From: an uncultured Flavobacteriia bacterium
GTDB taxonomy: Bacteria > Bacteroidota > Bacteroidia > Flavobacteriales_D > Crocinitomicaceae
Assembly (NCBI GenBank): GCA_937975705.1
Contig: CALJTX010000048.1
Span: 8,332 to 72,331, forward strand
Direction of reading: 5' to 3'
DNA length: 64,000 bases
Under the pieces are notes generated by a model. That model was not told the DNA's origin, did no database searches, and worked only from the letters and a program-made list of their open reading frames with translations. Every line of letters starts with the position of its first letter. Position 1 is the stretch's first letter. Shown here one piece after another: positions 18,171 through 26,564 of the stretch. A program made the position numbers and the translations under genes.

Positions 18171-20432
18171 ATGAAAAAATTACTATTCAATCTAGCGATC
18201 TTAGTCATTGGGCAACAAGCGTTTGCTCAATCAATTGCTCAAGTGCGCAATTTAGGTATTGGCCAAACTGTTACAGTTTCAGGTGTCGTGACCAACGGCA
18301 GCGAACTCGGCCCAATTCGTTACATTCAAGACGGAACAGCAGGTATCGCTTGTTATGGCACCACCCTCAACACCGTTCAAAAGGGAGACTCCATCACAGC
18401 AACAGGTGTATTATTTGAATTCAGTGGCCTTTTGGAGCTTTCTCCAACAAATAGCTTCACCAACCACGGACAAGCTGTGGTTCAACCCGCTGCACTTATC
18501 ATTCCTATCCCGAGTGCAAGTGAAAGCCTCGAAGGTCAATTGGTGCGTTTTGACAACGTGACTTTTGTTCAAACTGGAAATTTTGCAACAGGAAACAGCA
18601 CAGTTCAAATCTTTGATGGCGCCAATACTTTTGATGTCCGTATCAATGGCAGTACCAACATCGATGGCGCTGCAATTCCTACCGGCCCTATCAGTATTAT
18701 TGGACTCTTAGGTCAATTCAATGCCAACTATCAATTGATCCCGCGCAGCACACAAGACATCTTTGCTTACGTAGCTCCTGCAAGAGAAATCAACATCAAA
18801 ATCAATGGCAACAGCGTCCTTTCTGGCGATACTTATGTCGTTGGCAACACTGCTGCTACCACCATCACTATCGAAAACTACGGTGTCCAAAACTTAACGG
18901 TTTCCGGAGCAACGCTTAGTGGCACAAACGCTTCAGACTACAGCTGTAATGCAAATGTAGTTGTAGGCGGCACAAGCAGCCAAAACGTTACATTGAATTT
19001 TGCTCCTGCTGGAACAGGTTCGCGTTTAGCTACCCTTTCTATCGCCAACGACGACACCGATGAAAATCCATACATCATTAACCTATATGGTATCGGCACC
19101 AACAACTTGGCTACTGAGCCTGCAGCAAACCCTTCCGGACTCACTTTCCCTACCATTAAACCCTATTCACTTTCAGGTGCATACACAGCAGTAAGTGCTG
19201 AAAAATACATCGTATTGTGGAGACAAGGAAGTGCAGTAGCCGGTTTACCAATCGACGGTACAAGCTACAAGCGCGGTGATGTTATTGGCAATGCCAAAGT
19301 TGCTTACATTGGTTCAGGCACAGGTTTTACCCCTCGCCATATTGAAGCCAACACAACTTACCATTTTGCCGTTTATGCTTTCAATGGCCCTGCTGGATAT
19401 GAAAATTACCGCACAATGAATCCTGCAACGGGCAATGTAACCAGTACGGGAAGTCAGGTAGGCAATTACTATAATGGTATCAATTCTGCATCTACCTCAT
19501 TTTTGACTGACTTGAGTGCACTTATCAATCCGCACACATCCATTACTTACTACAACTACCTCACTACCATGATGAACCAATACGAGGTACGCGATACCAC
19601 CAATGGTCAATCGTATGTAGAGTGTGTTTACTCTGGCGAACGCAAAGTTTTCACAGATCCATTTACCTGGACGGCTGTTGGTTATTCACGTGAACACTCT
19701 TATTGCCATTCTTGGATGCCTACTTACCCTTGCGATAACCCAGAACAAAAAGAATACAACGACCAACACAACCTCTGGCCTACCAACCTTCAACAAGCCA
19801 ATACACCGCGCAGTAACCTTCCTTTAATGGATATCGATGGCAACGTCGTCTTTACTTATTTAGAAGGTCGCGTTGGTTATAGCGGCAACCAATTGGTTTA
19901 CGAACCACGCCCAGAGCAAAAAGGTAACGCAGCGCGTTCAATTTTCTATATGGCAACTTGCTACAACGGACAGGGTGGCAACACTTGGCAGCTTCCGGCT
20001 AACCAAAGCCAAGAGTCACTCAAAACTTGGCACTTTGCTGACGCTCCAGACAACTACGAAATCGCACGCCATGAATATGCTGCTGTGCTTCAAGGTAACC
20101 GCAATCCATTTATCGATTCAACATACTTTGCATGCCACATCAACTTTTCGAACATGAGTTATTTAGCATGTGACATGGGTCTTTCCGAGAAACTCGAACA
20201 AAATTTCTCTGTGTTCCCGGTTCCTGCATCTCAAACACTTTATGCACAAGTAAATGGTCTTGACATCATTGGCTACCAAATACACGATATCCAAGGCCGC
20301 CAAGTAAGCAGCAACCAAAACCTACAAGTTCCTGTTTTGGCCTTGCCAATTAACTCATTCAAGTCAGGCGTCTACTTCATTACCGTCGAGACCCAATATG
20401 GTCAAGTCAAACGCGAGTTTGTGATCGAATAA
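18171..20432 (+). CDS. Secreted endonuclease I with OB-fold, choice-of-anchor and T9SS domains
   Basis: A 753-residue extracellular nuclease. In order: signal peptide (to AFAQ, 20); an OB-fold domain of the YhcR/DUF5689 kind (about 25-200); an HYDIN/choice-of-anchor D beta-sandwich (about 205-310); a linker domain (about 320-430); an endonuclease I (EndA/NucM-type) catalytic region, with REHS near 507 and DQHNLWP near 531; and a T9SS type A sorting domain in the last 80 residues. The His and Asn of the DxHNLxP motif belong to the beta-beta-alpha-metal catalytic core. It should cut DNA and RNA outside the cell. It overlaps the next gene by one base (TAATG), indicating translational coupling. 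Confidence 0.92.
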   Translation: MKKLLFNLAILVIGQQAFAQSIAQVRNLGIGQTVTVSGVVTNGSELGPIRYIQDGTAGIACYGTTLNTVQKGDSITATGVLFEFSGLLELSPTNSFTNHGQAVVQPAALIIPIPSASESLEGQLVRFDNVTFVQTGNFATGNSTVQIFDGANTFDVRINGSTNIDGAAIPTGPISIIGLLGQFNANYQLIPRSTQDIFAYVAPAREINIKINGNSVLSGDTYVVGNTAATTITIENYGVQNLTVSGATLSGTNASDYSCNANVVVGGTSSQNVTLNFAPAGTGSRLATLSIANDDTDENPYIINLYGIGTNNLATEPAANPSGLTFPTIKPYSLSGAYTAVSAEKYIVLWRQGSAVAGLPIDGTSYKRGDVIGNAKVAYIGSGTGFTPRHIEANTTYHFAVYAFNGPAGYENYRTMNPATGNVTSTGSQVGNYYNGINSASTSFLTDLSALINPHTSITYYNYLTTMMNQYEVRDTTNGQSYVECVYSGERKVFTDPFTWTAVGYSREHSYCHSWMPTYPCDNPEQKEYNDQHNLWPTNLQQANTPRSNLPLMDIDGNVVFTYLEGRVGYSGNQLVYEPRPEQKGNAARSIFYMATCYNGQGGNTWQLPANQSQESLKTWHFADAPDNYEIARHEYAAVLQGNRNPFIDSTYFACHINFSNMSYLACDMGLSEKLEQNFSVFPVPASQTLYAQVNGLDIIGYQIHDIQGRQVSSNQNLQVPVLALPINSFKSGVYFITVETQYGQVKREFVIE

Positions 20433-21151
20433 TGACTAAATATTTTTGGTATATCATGATCGGAGCAAGCCTAATGGCTTGCTCTGCTCGTTTTACACCT
20501 ACATACCAAATACAAGCACTGCGCGTTCAAGAGCTACCGACAGCTAAAGGGCTAGAAGCTCAGCACTACAACTTAGATAAAACCTTAAAGCCCTACCAAG
20601 ATACGCTGCACGCGGAATTTGACGCACTTGTTGCTACGGCTCCTCAAGCCCTTGTTTTGAGTCGTCCATCTTCGAACCTAATGAATTGGTGCGCCGATGC
20701 TGTTTTGAGTTCACAAACCGCCAACAAACGCATGAGTGAGCCGGTGATCTGCTTGCTCAATACAGGTGGCTTGCGCAGCTCGTTTGGCGCAGGCCCATTG
20801 ACCCTCGCTGACTTCTATAAATTAATGCCTTTTGACAATCGGCTTGTTTGGATTCATCTACCCGTTGACAAAATTGCCGATATAGAGAAGTACCTTTCAA
20901 AAAGTGGTGGAGAACCTCTTGCCAATTGCTCTTTTGAAAACGGGCGCTTACAGATACCGAGTTTGACTAAAAGTCATCAATACATTTGGGTACTGACCTC
21001 CGATTTTCTAGCCAATGGCGGCGATCAAATGAGTTTTTTTCTAGGTCTTGAAAAAGAAGATACAACGATATTACTGCGTGAAATATTCATCGAAGTAGCA
21101 AAAACACAAGGCGTATTAAAACTCGACGCACAACCCAGGTATATCAAATGA
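20432..21151 (+). CDS. 5'-nucleotidase C-terminal-domain lipoprotein
   Basis: A 239-residue lipoprotein (lipobox LMAC, Cys at 17) that consists of only the C-terminal substrate-binding domain of UshA-type 5'-nucleotidases. Family landmarks are visible: NTGGLRSSFGAGPLTLADFY, PFDN and NGGDQMSFF. The catalytic metal-binding domain is missing here and is encoded by the next gene, which overlaps by 4 bases (ATGA). Together they should dephosphorylate nucleotides released by the upstream nuclease. The order is the reverse of the fused enzyme (C-domain first). Alone it should have no phosphatase activity. Confidence 0.88.
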   Translation: MTKYFWYIMIGASLMACSARFTPTYQIQALRVQELPTAKGLEAQHYNLDKTLKPYQDTLHAEFDALVATAPQALVLSRPSSNLMNWCADAVLSSQTANKRMSEPVICLLNTGGLRSSFGAGPLTLADFYKLMPFDNRLVWIHLPVDKIADIEKYLSKSGGEPLANCSFENGRLQIPSLTKSHQYIWVLTSDFLANGGDQMSFFLGLEKEDTTILLREIFIEVAKTQGVLKLDAQPRYIK

Positions 21152-22050
21152 GTATTACCCGAAGAACACTTTTTCAAAAATTTGGCATCCTCTACTTTGG
21201 TTTAATGGCACCAAAGTGGTTGATTGCATTGGCGCCAAAAAAAAACAAGCCGCAACTCCTCATTCTGCATACCAACGACACGCATTCCCAGATCGATCCG
21301 CTACCTGCCAATCACAACAAATACCCCAATCAGGGTGGAATCGTTGCGCGGGCAAATTTAATCGCTCAATACAGACAACAACATGAGCATGTTTTATTGC
21401 TCGATGCCGGCGATTTCTTTCAAGGAACTCCTTATTTCAATCGCTTTCATGGTGTTTTGGAAATGAAACTCATGAGTCAGTTGGCCTATGATGTGGTTAC
21501 CCTTGGTAACCATGATTTTGACATCGGGGTGGCAGGCTTCATGAACGCGCAACAATATGCCAATTTCAAGTTCGTGAATGCCAATTACGACTTCGGACAA
21601 ACCGCAATGGCAGCAGTGGTTCAACCCTATCAAATCATTCAAAAAGGACCATACAAAGTCGGTATATTTGGTTTAGGCGTTGATTTAAATGGACTTGTAC
21701 ACGCCAGTAATTTTGATGGCATTCGCATGAAGGATCCATACCAAAGCGCTACCGAAGTTATCCAAGTTTTGCAGCAACAAGACTGTAATTTGATCATTTG
21801 TCTGTCGCATTTGGGTTATCAGTACGAAGACCCAACTAAACCCAGCGATTTGCTTCTTGCCGAGAAAATTCCTGGCATCGACCTCATCTTGGGCGGACAC
21901 ACCCACACATTTATGGATGCGCCTACAAAAGTCACGAACACGGCAGGTCAAGACGTTTGGATCCATCAGGTTGGTTGGGCTGGCGTAAGACTCGGCGCTA
22001 TTGAAGTCAGCACCCATCGTTTCAACTTTCAGCAAAAAACAATCCGTTAA
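21148..22050 (+). CDS. 5'-nucleotidase metallophosphoesterase domain, probable Tat substrate
   Basis: A 300-residue calcineurin-like phosphoesterase that matches the N-terminal catalytic domain of UshA. All metal-binding motifs are present: TNDTHSQ (DxH, about 42), LDAGDFFQG, TLGNHDFD, an LSHLGY His and GGHTHTF. The N terminus SITRRTLFQKFG resembles a twin-arginine signal followed by a hydrophobic segment, so a folded, metal-loaded protein may be exported by Tat. It ends where UshA's C-terminal domain would begin; that domain is the preceding gene. Last gene of the tight operon; about 120 bases separate it from the beta-helix gene. Confidence 0.9.
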   Translation: MSITRRTLFQKFGILYFGLMAPKWLIALAPKKNKPQLLILHTNDTHSQIDPLPANHNKYPNQGGIVARANLIAQYRQQHEHVLLLDAGDFFQGTPYFNRFHGVLEMKLMSQLAYDVVTLGNHDFDIGVAGFMNAQQYANFKFVNANYDFGQTAMAAVVQPYQIIQKGPYKVGIFGLGVDLNGLVHASNFDGIRMKDPYQSATEVIQVLQQQDCNLIICLSHLGYQYEDPTKPSDLLLAEKIPGIDLILGGHTHTFMDAPTKVTNTAGQDVWIHQVGWAGVRLGAIEVSTHRFNFQQKTIR

Positions 22051-22169
22051 AAGTCCAAACCGATTTCATTAATAAAATTGAGTTAGATCATAAATTTTAT
22101 TTACTTCAAAAACTAAATAAATAGCGAACATAACCAATGACTGGTTGTTTTTCTTCACAAACCCAAGTT

Positions 22170-23576
22170 ATGTTCCGCATATTTATCTCCTTTCTCGTTT
22201 TAGCACTGAGCAGCTCATTGTTCTCCCAAACCACCGTTTCTGGCGGCATCTACCAAAATACAACTTGGAGTGCTGCAGGTAGCCCATATCTGATGACGGG
22301 GTCAATGGTTATTTTTCCCGGAGTTACACTCACTATTGAACCCGGTGTAGAGATTCGCGTGACGCCAGACTACTCTTTTAATACAGGCAACTTGCGCTAC
22401 TTAGAAGTAAGAGGTACGCTTGTCGCTGTTGGTACAGATGCGGCACCCATCATTTTCAAAACAACCGATGCGAGCATTTTAGGCCAGCAAACTTGGTACG
22501 GCATCAATATCAAAGGGTCGCAAGGTGGCAACGTTCAAATGGACCGTTTTCATTTGAAGGATAGCTTTTACGGTATAGCCAATGACATTGCCCAGCCAGG
22601 TGTAAGCTACAACTGGACCAACTGCCAATTCAAAAACAACAACTACAGCATCCAACTCAATGCAGACATGTCTTATACCGGATGCTTGTTCGAAAACAAT
22701 GGCATTGGGCAAGCCGCACAAATTTTGTACGGCACACTCACAGCTGAAAATTGTCAGTTCATCAACAACTTTTGCTCTTTTACATGGTCAAACAACATCA
22801 ATGTGAATAATTGTTTGTTCGAAGGTAACGGCAACAATATTGTCGGATCACCTGGAACGGTCAGCAATTGCCAATTTATTGACAACGATTTTGGTTTTGC
22901 CGAAGCTTATGGCCACACCATTCAAAATTGTTATTTCGAAGGAAATGGCGTCGCAATAGACAACACAGGTGGTGCCAACATTACCAACTGCACTTTTGAC
23001 AGCAATACCCTAGCAGTGCGCTTAGGCGACGCCAGCACCCTGACCAATAATATCATCACCAATAACGGCGTTGGTGTGGCAGTCTTGGCCTACAGCCCAA
23101 ATTCCACACTCATCGAAAACAATACCATTTGCTATAACACCGATTACAATCTTCAGAATCTTACCGACAAAAACTTTCAAGTCAATGCCAACTGCTTTTG
23201 CTCACAAGACTCAACATATATCGAAAACCTTATCCTAGATGGTTATGACGACATCACAAGAGGTTTGGTCAACTACGCCATCTATGACGACTCTTGTGCC
23301 AATGTACTTGATTACGTTGTCAAAATCAATCTAGACGGAGGTGTTGGTCTCACAACACTACAGCCCAACGCTTGGCGTTTAAAGGGCCAAGATGCCAACA
23401 CACTATACATTGAAAGTACACAAGTGCTGCAACTCGAACTCCTCAATTCAGTCGGTCAAGTTCAAAAAATATTGACGCTTCAAAAAGGCGAAAATAAAAT
23501 CGCAACAAATGACTTTCCGAGTGGGCTCTATTTTCTAAAAAATACTTTCGGAAAAACGCAAAAGATTATTTTATAA
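22170..23576 (+). CDS. Secreted right-handed beta-helix protein with T9SS sorting domain
   Basis: A 468-residue secreted protein. A signal peptide (to LFSQ) leads into many short repeats containing N-C-x-F or N-C-x-F-E-x-N motifs every 20-25 residues, typical of parallel beta-helix (PbH1/NosD-like) folds seen in carbohydrate-active or adhesive proteins. The C-terminal 70 residues (LELLNSVGQVQ to QKIIL) are a T9SS sorting domain. No catalytic acid cluster could be assigned. The frame opens at 22137, but the ATG at 22170 gives the better signal peptide. It follows the 5'-nucleotidase pair on the same strand and may be read through from it; a role in that system is unproven. Confidence 0.82.
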   Translation: MFRIFISFLVLALSSSLFSQTTVSGGIYQNTTWSAAGSPYLMTGSMVIFPGVTLTIEPGVEIRVTPDYSFNTGNLRYLEVRGTLVAVGTDAAPIIFKTTDASILGQQTWYGINIKGSQGGNVQMDRFHLKDSFYGIANDIAQPGVSYNWTNCQFKNNNYSIQLNADMSYTGCLFENNGIGQAAQILYGTLTAENCQFINNFCSFTWSNNINVNNCLFEGNGNNIVGSPGTVSNCQFIDNDFGFAEAYGHTIQNCYFEGNGVAIDNTGGANITNCTFDSNTLAVRLGDASTLTNNIITNNGVGVAVLAYSPNSTLIENNTICYNTDYNLQNLTDKNFQVNANCFCSQDSTYIENLILDGYDDITRGLVNYAIYDDSCANVLDYVVKINLDGGVGLTTLQPNAWRLKGQDANTLYIESTQVLQLELLNSVGQVQKILTLQKGENKIATNDFPSGLYFLKNTFGKTQKIIL

Positions 23577-23612
23577 AAAAGGCATCTTTTTGTTAGAAAC
23601 AAACTGTAGGAA

Positions 23613-23996
23613 TTACATCCACTTGGCTAGAAATTGATTGAACTCCGCTCTGAGCGTTGCGAAATTCTTTTCAAAAAAGTCCATAAAATCAGTTTCAGCT
23701 TCATGGCTATTCACTTTTCTGTGGTCCACAGCTATCGGATTTTGCTCAATCTCCTTCACTAAAGTATGCTCATTGGCCTTGATTTGATGTGCCAGTTCGT
23801 CAATATGATTGCGTTGAATGATAAACTGATTCTGAAAATGCTCCACTAATTTCAAAAAATCGGGCTGCGTATTCTTTGAAGTAACTTCTTCAAGTCGCTC
23901 TTTTAATATGGTGAGTTCTTCTTTGTAGAAGTCTAATCTCTTGAGCCAATCTTGATTTTCAAGATGTTGGTCGTAAATGAATGATTTCGTTGTCAT
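23613..23996 (-). CDS. Small coiled-coil protein of unknown function
   Basis: A 127-residue cytoplasmic protein, rich in Glu, Lys and Leu, with an N-terminal helix of coiled-coil character (about residues 15-45: Leu heptads in LDFYKEELTILKERLEEVT) and an aromatic C terminus (FFEKNFATLRAEFNQFL). I know no characterised family. The frame extends to 24056, but MTTKSF at 23996 is the most likely start and leaves room for the gltX promoter region. It is divergent from gltX and convergent with the beta-helix gene. Confidence 0.6.
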   Translation of the reverse strand: MTTKSFIYDQHLENQDWLKRLDFYKEELTILKERLEEVTSKNTQPDFLKLVEHFQNQFIIQRNHIDELAHQIKANEHTLVKEIEQNPIAVDHRKVNSHEAETDFMDFFEKNFATLRAEFNQFLAKWM

Positions 23997-24064
23997 GATG
24001 CTTGTTTTGATACAAAGCTCCTTCATATTCTCGTTTCTAAACATGATAGAAGTCAATTCCTAAC

Positions 24065-24092
24065 TTGATTCTTTTTCAAATCACTATCTTTG
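24065..24092 (+). promoter_or_regulatory. Promoter of gltX-folB
   Basis: TTG (24065-24067), a 17-bp spacer and TATCTTTG (24085-24092) match the Flavobacterium consensus. The leader before the ATG at 24111 would be about 12-15 bases. Confidence 0.7.
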
Positions 24093-24110
24093 CAGTCTAG
24101 AAAAAATATT

Positions 24111-25640
24111 ATGTCTTCAGTACCCGTTCGCGTCCGCTTTGCCCCCTCACCTACTGGCCCGCTCCATATGGGAGGTGTGCGCACCGCACTCTACAATTAT
24201 CTTTTTGCCAAAAAACACAACGGCACCTTTCTGATCCGCATCGAAGATACCGATCAAACCCGCTTTGTGCCTGGCGCGCAAGACTACATCATGGATGCAA
24301 TGGCTTGGTGCGGCATTATGCCCACAGAAGGCCCGGGCTTGGGTGGCAACTACGGCCCATACGTGCAGTCTGAACGCAAAGAAATGTACAAGCCTTACGC
24401 CGAGCAACTCATCGCCGAAGACAAAGCGTATTACGCCTTTGACAGCGCCGAAGACCTCGACCGCATGCGCGACCAAGCCAAAACTATGGGCATGCCCAAT
24501 TGGCAATACAACAGCGTGACCCGCAGCAGCATGCGCAACTCGCTAACGCTTCCTCAATCTGAAGTGGAGCAACTACTCGCTGCAGGTGAGCCTTACGTGA
24601 TCCGCATGAAAATGCCGCGCAATCGCGACATCCGCTTTCACGACCTCATTCGCGGTTGGGTTGTGGTCAATACCAACAACCTAGACGACAAAGTATTATT
24701 CAAAAGCGACGGCATGCCAACGTATCACTTGGCCAATATCGTCGACGACCACACAATGGAAATTAGCCACGTCATTCGCGGTGAAGAATGGTTGCCTTCG
24801 GCACCTTTACACGTGATGCTCTATGAAGCTTTTGGCTGGGATTGCCCTGAATTTGCGCATCTTCCGCTCTTATTGCGCCCAGATGGCAATGGCAAACTCT
24901 CCAAACGCGATGGCGACCGCCTCGGATTCCCTGTGTTCCCGACCAACTGGACTACCGCAGAAGGCGAGCTCTACTCTGGCTACCGCGAAAACGGTTACCT
25001 ACCAGGTGCGTTTATCAATATGCTCGCACTTTTAGGCTGGAACCCCGGTACCACCCAAGAAATTTTTACCCTAGACGAGCTAGTAGAAGCCTTTTCACTA
25101 GAGCGCGTGAGTAAGGCCGGAGCCAAGTTTGACCCAGAAAAAACCAAATGGTTCCAGCAAACGTACTTGCGTGCACAAGCCAATTCAGTAATTGCTCAGC
25201 AACTCCGTCAAATCAAAACCATCGATTTAACCGATGCTGCCCTCGAACAAGTTTGTCACCTCATGAAAGAGCGCGCTACTTTTGCCGAAGATATTCTTAC
25301 CGATGGTGCATACCTCTTTGGGCGCCCAACTGCATTTGATGCCGAAACCATTCGCAAAAAATGGAAGCCGGAAACGGCAGCATATATTCAAGAATGGCAA
25401 ACTATCGTCAGTAGCCTCACTGACTTTTCTGCACAAAATATTGAAGTTTCATTCAAAAATTTCTTGGCCGAAAAACAACTTGGTATTGGTGCTGTACTTC
25501 TTCCGTATCGCCTAGTGCTTACGGGTGTTGGCGCGGGTCCTGGCATGTTCGAAATTTCAGAATTCCTCGGAAAAGAAGAAGTTCTTGCGCGCATAGCGCT
25601 CGGCTTGGCTGCGGTAGAAAAAATTCTTCATGAAGCATAA
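24111..25640 (+). CDS. gltX: Glutamyl-tRNA synthetase
   Basis: Class I synthetase that charges tRNA-Glu. The 509-residue protein has the HIGH-type signature in APSPTGPLHMGG at about residues 10-21 and the KMSKS-type loop LSKRDGDRLGF near residue 264. It then has an all-helical anticodon-binding C-terminal part. The ATG at 24111 lies just downstream of the promoter; the frame opens 7 codons earlier inside it. The last 11 bases overlap the start of folB, which points to a bicistronic message. Whether it is discriminating or non-discriminating (also charging tRNA-Gln) cannot be told by eye. Confidence 0.97.
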   Translation: MSSVPVRVRFAPSPTGPLHMGGVRTALYNYLFAKKHNGTFLIRIEDTDQTRFVPGAQDYIMDAMAWCGIMPTEGPGLGGNYGPYVQSERKEMYKPYAEQLIAEDKAYYAFDSAEDLDRMRDQAKTMGMPNWQYNSVTRSSMRNSLTLPQSEVEQLLAAGEPYVIRMKMPRNRDIRFHDLIRGWVVVNTNNLDDKVLFKSDGMPTYHLANIVDDHTMEISHVIRGEEWLPSAPLHVMLYEAFGWDCPEFAHLPLLLRPDGNGKLSKRDGDRLGFPVFPTNWTTAEGELYSGYRENGYLPGAFINMLALLGWNPGTTQEIFTLDELVEAFSLERVSKAGAKFDPEKTKWFQQTYLRAQANSVIAQQLRQIKTIDLTDAALEQVCHLMKERATFAEDILTDGAYLFGRPTAFDAETIRKKWKPETAAYIQEWQTIVSSLTDFSAQNIEVSFKNFLAEKQLGIGAVLLPYRLVLTGVGAGPGMFEISEFLGKEEVLARIALGLAAVEKILHEA

Positions 25641-25983
25641 AATCTTCGTTAGCGGTATCCAATGCTATGCCTACCATGGCTGTTTGCCTGAAGAAGGTCG
25701 CATCGGTGGACATTATATTGTCGATATCGAACTCCATACCGATTTCAGTAAAGCTGCCGCACACGACACCCTTTCAGACACCATAGATTACGTGGACGTC
25801 AACCGCATCGTGACAGAAGAAATGGCGATTCGCTCCAAACTCATAGAGCATGTCGGCCAGCGCATTATTGACCGCTGCAAAAGTGAGTTAAATGGCATCC
25901 TTTCACTACAAGTCAAAATCACTAAGTTGTGTCCTCCAATTAATGGAGATGTGCAGTCTGTTGCGATCTTGATCGAAGCTTAA
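25630..25983 (+). CDS. folB: Dihydroneopterin aldolase
   Basis: Folate-pathway enzyme converting 7,8-dihydroneopterin to 6-hydroxymethyl-dihydropterin and glycolaldehyde. The 117-residue size is normal. Family features include YHGCLPEEGRIGG near residues 15-27, the DYVDVN strand, and the catalytic Lys in ITKLCPP near the C terminus. It overlaps gltX by 11 bases and converges on rdgB with a 4-base overlap of the coding ends. The next enzyme in the pathway, FolK, is encoded at 54557. Confidence 0.93.
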   Translation: MKHKIFVSGIQCYAYHGCLPEEGRIGGHYIVDIELHTDFSKAAAHDTLSDTIDYVDVNRIVTEEMAIRSKLIEHVGQRIIDRCKSELNGILSLQVKITKLCPPINGDVQSVAILIEA

Positions 25984-26561
25984 AAAGCCTTTGCCTTCAG
26001 AAATTCGAGAAACTGCGCCATTGCTCTGGCCCTATGGCTAAACAAGTTTTTCTGAGATAGTTGCATTTGTGCAAAGGTCAGCGCTTGCTCTTCAGGTATG
26101 AATATCGGGTCGTAACCAAAACCTTCGCTTCCTGATTTTTCAGTTGCAATCACGCCCTTGACCACACCCGTAAACTGCTCTTGTACCTTGCCATCGCAAT
26201 ACGTCATTACCGTCTTGAACTGCGCGCGCCGATCAGTGGCCTCATGGAGTGCTGCCAAAAGTTTGTTCATGTTGGCGTCGTCGTTGCGTTCAAGGCCCGC
26301 AAAACGCGCAGAGTGCACGCCTGGAGCGCCGTTTAAGGCCAAAACCTCCAAACCCGTGTCGTCGGCAAAACATGGCAAGCCAAAACGCTCCAAAACCCAA
26401 TTTGCTTTAAAGGCAGAATTGCCTTCAATAGTTGCTTCATTTTCTGGGATTTCTTCTTGAAGTTCGAGATCGTGAAGCGTAAGTAGCGACATGCCTTCAG
26501 GTAGAACCGATCTAATTTCTTCGGCTTTCTTTTGATTGTGACTTGCAAATACAATTTTCAT
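25980..26561 (-). CDS. rdgB: XTP/dITP pyrophosphatase (RdgB/HAM1 family)
   Basis: House-cleaning nucleotidase that hydrolyses deaminated purine triphosphates (dITP, XTP) to monophosphates. The 193-residue protein begins KIVFASHNQKKAEEI, has the ADDTGLEVLALNGAPGVHSARFAG signature at about 66-89, and ends with GYDPIFIPE and the SHRARA motif. It starts 3 bases after the stop of the Omp85-like gene, so both are probably one transcript. Its 3' end overlaps that of folB on the other strand. Confidence 0.95.
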   Translation of the reverse strand: MKIVFASHNQKKAEEIRSVLPEGMSLLTLHDLELQEEIPENEATIEGNSAFKANWVLERFGLPCFADDTGLEVLALNGAPGVHSARFAGLERNDDANMNKLLAALHEATDRRAQFKTVMTYCDGKVQEQFTGVVKGVIATEKSGSEGFGYDPIFIPEEQALTFAQMQLSQKNLFSHRARAMAQFLEFLKAKAF

Positions 26562-26564
26562 GGG

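Noticed and set aside
15436..22050. SusC/SusD-type glycan utilisation locus
   Set aside because: There is no SusD-like gene and no glycoside hydrolase; the neighbours are nuclease and nucleotidase genes.
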